DNA from: UBA12078 sp964556955
GTDB lineage: Bacteria > Patescibacteriota > Dojkabacteria > SC72
DNA length: 7,034 nucleotides
Assembly: GCA_964556955.1 (NCBI GenBank)
Contig: CAZKXP010000037.1
Location: 1 to 7,034, forward strand
Direction: 5' to 3'
Numbering within the stretch: position 1 is the first letter of the stretch; each line of letters begins with the position of its first letter. Below, piece by piece: positions 4,728 to 7,034 of this stretch. The notes below the pieces were generated by a model. It saw only the letters and a program-made list of their open reading frames with translations, did no database searches and was not told the origin of the DNA. The position numbers and the translations under genes are program-made.

Positions 4728-6299
4728 ATGGCAGAACAAAAAAAAGGAGGCGAAGCGCAAAGCTTACAACCCCCCTCTATATCATACGATAACAGCAACA
4801 GTAAAGGTAATGGAAACTTATCTAATAGCCAAGACTCTAAGCCTTTATTTTACTCGTTTGACAAAAATTGGAACCCTATTTTAGAACCTTTGCCATTTAT
4901 TGAGTTTATGATTAGTCAGGGTTTTATCAGGGAGAAGGGAAGCGATAATTTTATTAAGATAGAGAATAAAATTCTCAAATATTTTCAAAAAGAGGAAATA
5001 CCCAATTTTTTGAGAAAGTTTGTTCGCAAAGATGTTGCACAAAATGAAGTACTGATGTGTATTGCTCATAAATGGAAGAATAAAATTTTAGACTATATGC
5101 AGTTGATGGACGGGCAAGAAATACAATACCATAGAGATACAGCCGATGCGACTTATATTCCTTTCGAAAACGGAGTTCTAAAAATCACAAAAGATTCCCT
5201 TAAAATGCTTGATTATTCAGATGATGAAATAGGCTTTTTTCCTGAAGGAATTGAGAGCATGAACCACAAATTCATAATCTTACAGGAAGGCTCAATCAAA
5301 TACGAGGGCAAACCTAAGCGATTTACTCGTTACGCAATGGTGGGCAACGATAAACCAATATCAGAGCTTGCAGGCAAGGAAAAGAGCGATTTTAAAGCGT
5401 CTTGTTCGATGGTTGGATATTTAATAAATTCACATAAGAAAAGTTCAGAAGCTTACTGTATTATTTTATCAGATGAAGGGAGCAATGATGTTGCAAATGC
5501 TGGAGGGCGAGGGAAAACACTATTATTAGAGTTGATTTCAAAGGTACGTACTCGTTTGTATAAAGGGAAAAATGACTGGCGAAAAGATGATAAATTCGCT
5601 TTAGCTGGTTTACAGAAACATAACACCCTAATAGTGCATGATGATGTACCCGCAGGCTATGACTGGATAGCAAACTACACTTTGATTACTGGTGATATGG
5701 AAGTTCAGCCTAAGTATGTGAACCCCTTTACACTTAAGTTTAAGGAGTCACCGAAAATTGTTGTTACAACTAACAATGCGGTGAGATACAATGAAAATGC
5801 AGATTCTACAAACAGACGATACAGAGAATATAAGTTTTCTAAGTTCTGGAATATAAACAGAACACCATCAGACTACTTCGGCGGTGGTGAATTTTTTGAT
5901 GACTGGAGTGAACAGGACTGGCAGGAAGCTTTTGATTTTCTTGTTGAGTGTGTTCAAATATACCTGAATGAGGGACTTATTCCAATTAAATATGACAAGA
6001 CGTTTGATAATTATGTAGCAACATTTAATGATGTCAGAGAGCAAGAGTTTGAAAGGATTTTTAATGAATTGAGTTCTGAAACAGAATTTAATGTAACAAG
6101 ATTCAGAGAGATTCATATACAAAAACATCATGGCAATGGTGCAGATTTTAATCTATCGACCGTCAAGGCGAGAGATTCAATCAATCATTATATCGATTAT
6201 CATAAACTGGATTGGGAATATATCAGAAGCGAAAAAGTCTGGAGACGGGTTTGTATGTCAGGTTTAGATTCAGTTCCTGATAACTCACTTCCGTTTTAG
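4728..6299 (+). CDS. SF3/D5-type replicative helicase (phage/plasmid primase-helicase family)
   Basis: The 523-residue protein begins with a low-complexity, polar N-terminus (about 1-35). A D5_N-like region follows, including the marker FENGVL at 146-151. The ATPase core shows a Walker A-like loop, GGRGKT (259-264, Lys263), a Walker B ending in Asp305-Asp306 (LIVHDD), sensor 1 asparagines 349-350 (VVTTNN) and a candidate arginine finger in NRRYR (Arg363/364). The order and spacing fit SF3 helicases of P4-like and DUF5906-type replication proteins. No archaeo-eukaryotic or TOPRIM primase motif is apparent in the N-terminal part, so it is probably a helicase-initiator, with priming done by the host or another protein. 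It should form hexamers that melt and unwind an origin; the repeat-rich region immediately downstream is the obvious candidate. An in-frame upstream ATG at 4698 is less likely. Confidence 0.88.
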   Translation: MAEQKKGGEAQSLQPPSISYDNSNSKGNGNLSNSQDSKPLFYSFDKNWNPILEPLPFIEFMISQGFIREKGSDNFIKIENKILKYFQKEEIPNFLRKFVRKDVAQNEVLMCIAHKWKNKILDYMQLMDGQEIQYHRDTADATYIPFENGVLKITKDSLKMLDYSDDEIGFFPEGIESMNHKFIILQEGSIKYEGKPKRFTRYAMVGNDKPISELAGKEKSDFKASCSMVGYLINSHKKSSEAYCIILSDEGSNDVANAGGRGKTLLLELISKVRTRLYKGKNDWRKDDKFALAGLQKHNTLIVHDDVPAGYDWIANYTLITGDMEVQPKYVNPFTLKFKESPKIVVTTNNAVRYNENADSTNRRYREYKFSKFWNINRTPSDYFGGGEFFDDWSEQDWQEAFDFLVECVQIYLNEGLIPIKYDKTFDNYVATFNDVREQEFERIFNELSSETEFNVTRFREIHIQKHHGNGADFNLSTVKARDSINHYIDYHKLDWEYIRSEKVWRRVCMSGLDSVPDNSLPF

Positions 6300-6566
6300 T
6301 CAGGGTTGTTCGTTCTTGCGTCAGGGTTGTTGTTGTTGTTTTTTTAATTACAGGTTAGTCAAGTGTATTACGGGTAGGTTACGGGTTTAACTCGTTGATT
6401 GTGACGAAGTTTCAAGTTAAACAGGTTTATTACACTTTAAATTATAAATTAAATATTTGATATAGAGAGAGAGAGAATACGGAACAACCTGATACAACTC
6501 GCCAACTCGTCACCAGAGCGGGTTACAACCCGTAAGCAACTAACAACAACCTGATGCAACCCGTAA
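6299..6566. other. Putative replication origin: mirrored iterons around an AT-rich core
   Basis: Left side: GTCAGGGTTGTT at 6299-6310 and 6320-6331 (21 bp apart), TTACGGGT at 6368-6375 and 6379-6386 (11 bp apart), AACTCG at 6389-6394 and GTGACGA at 6401-6407. Centre: AT-rich 6426-6463 plus an AG run at 6464-6476. Right side: AACAACCTGATACAACTCG at 6483-6501 and its near copy AACAACCTGATGCAACCCG at 6545-6563, AACTCG at 6504-6509, TCGTCAC at 6507-6513, the palindrome CGGGTTACAACCCG at 6519-6532, and CAACCCGTAA at 6526-6535 and 6557-6566. Most right-hand motifs are reverse complements of left-hand ones in roughly mirrored order. This is how origins served by D5/SF3-type initiators of phage satellites are built (iterons on both sides of an AT-rich stretch next to the initiator gene). 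No clear terminator for the helicase transcript was seen here. Confidence 0.6.
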
Positions 6567-6574
6567 TATTTTTG
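6567..6574 (+). promoter_or_regulatory. Possible -7 box for the last gene
   Basis: TATTTTTG fits TAnnTTTG and lies 55 bp before ATG 6630, right after the last repeat of the putative origin. No TTTG is found at the proper distance upstream, where the iteron sequence lies, so the call is weak. Confidence 0.35.
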
Positions 6575-6629
6575 ATGAAAACGGTATTTATTGAAGCAAA
6601 AAAATTAAATAAATTAAAAATTCAAGACT

Positions 6630-6992
6630 ATGAGAGAAAAATTTATATTTCACAGATTGATTAATGAAGATGGAGAAAATGCAAAGCTATCTGATATAAT
6701 AGGATGGTTTACACCTTTAGCAGTATTCAAGACTGACAAAACGAGCAATTACTATATTATTCTATTTCATGATTTGAGCGAGCGTTCACCGATAAGGAGA
6801 TTCGCGAAGGTAGGCGTAACAGCATTTAATAAAATGATTAAGGAGAGGAAGCGTGAAAATATTTGGTTAATGGCACGAGATAGAACAAAAGTAAGATATA
6901 CAGGCGGTAAAACATCTATTCCTGATTATCAAAAATCAATAACAGTTGAATTTCACCACCCAATAGGCACGTGTTATAGTAACAGTAAATAA
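6630..6992 (+). CDS. Hypothetical basic protein, 120 residues
   Basis: Family not recognised. The frame is complete, from ATG 6630 to TAA 6990-6992. The N-terminal half alternates hydrophobic and polar residues and looks like strands (WFTPLAVFKTDKTSNYYIILFHDLSE). The middle is a basic helix (FAKVGVTAFNKMIKERKRENIW) and the end again looks strand-rich (ARDRTKVRYTGGKTSIPD, SITVEFHHP). The net positive charge could suit nucleic-acid contact, but no motif supports a specific role. There is no signal peptide or membrane span. It is separated from the helicase by the putative origin and likely belongs to the same element. Confidence 0.65.
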   Translation: MREKFIFHRLINEDGENAKLSDIIGWFTPLAVFKTDKTSNYYIILFHDLSERSPIRRFAKVGVTAFNKMIKERKRENIWLMARDRTKVRYTGGKTSIPDYQKSITVEFHHPIGTCYSNSK

Positions 6993-7034
6993 CATATAAG
7001 ATTATTAACAATATAAATATTATTTATTATGGGA

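Noticed and set aside
6464..6476. AG dinucleotide run
   Set aside because: A short simple repeat that is common in AT-rich DNA; noted only as part of the centre of the putative origin.
7029..7034. ATG GGA at the window end as the start of another gene
   Set aside because: Only two codons are in view; the AT-rich stretch before it would suit a start but gives no real support.

Overview
The window is AT-rich DNA that looks like part of an integrated mobile element in a Bacteroidota genome. Three signs point there: a tyrosine recombinase of the Bacteroidota type (SAM-like core-binding domain plus an N-terminal arm-binding domain), promoter-like sites matching the TTTG / TAnnTTTG consensus of that phylum, and a lipoprotein resembling the DUF4468 group common in those bacteria. 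No ribosomal, tRNA, CRISPR or transposase sequence was seen.

Layout, all genes on the + strand. Positions 1-182 hold the C-terminal tail of a membrane-anchored protein that starts outside the window. Positions 183-433 are non-coding and carry a phased 11-bp repeat array. Next come a small unrecognised acidic protein (434-847), an intrinsic terminator, a small lipoprotein (1013-1495) and a second terminator identical to the first over 33 bp. Positions 1615-1924 hold a leftward-facing hairpin with a T-run and two clusters of GTAGGTAA sites; the second cluster overlaps the integrase promoter. The integrase (1925-3226) and an unrecognised coiled-coil-rich protein (3245-4078) form a likely operon closed by a terminator at 4106-4132. 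Positions 4133-4411 hold a cluster of ATCGACACC repeats, a promoter-like site and a foldable leader. This leads into a two-gene unit: a small helix-turn-helix protein (4412-4726) and an SF3/D5-type replicative helicase (4728-6299). Positions 6300-6629 form a repeat-rich, roughly mirror-symmetric region with an AT-rich centre that looks like a replication origin. An unrecognised basic protein (6630-6992) follows.

Read together, int, unknown partner, HTH regulator, SF3 helicase and an iteron-flanked AT-rich core look like the integration-excision and replication module of a small integrative element. The order helicase-then-origin resembles phage satellites (SaPI/PICI, P4) more than a conjugative element, since no relaxase or transfer gene is visible. 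That is an inference from layout. The most interesting parts are non-coding: the putative origin at 6299-6566, the leader at 4319-4415 whose CCATCTG segment can pair either upstream or with the start codon of the HTH gene, the ATCGACACC cluster, and the 11-bp array at 287-354.
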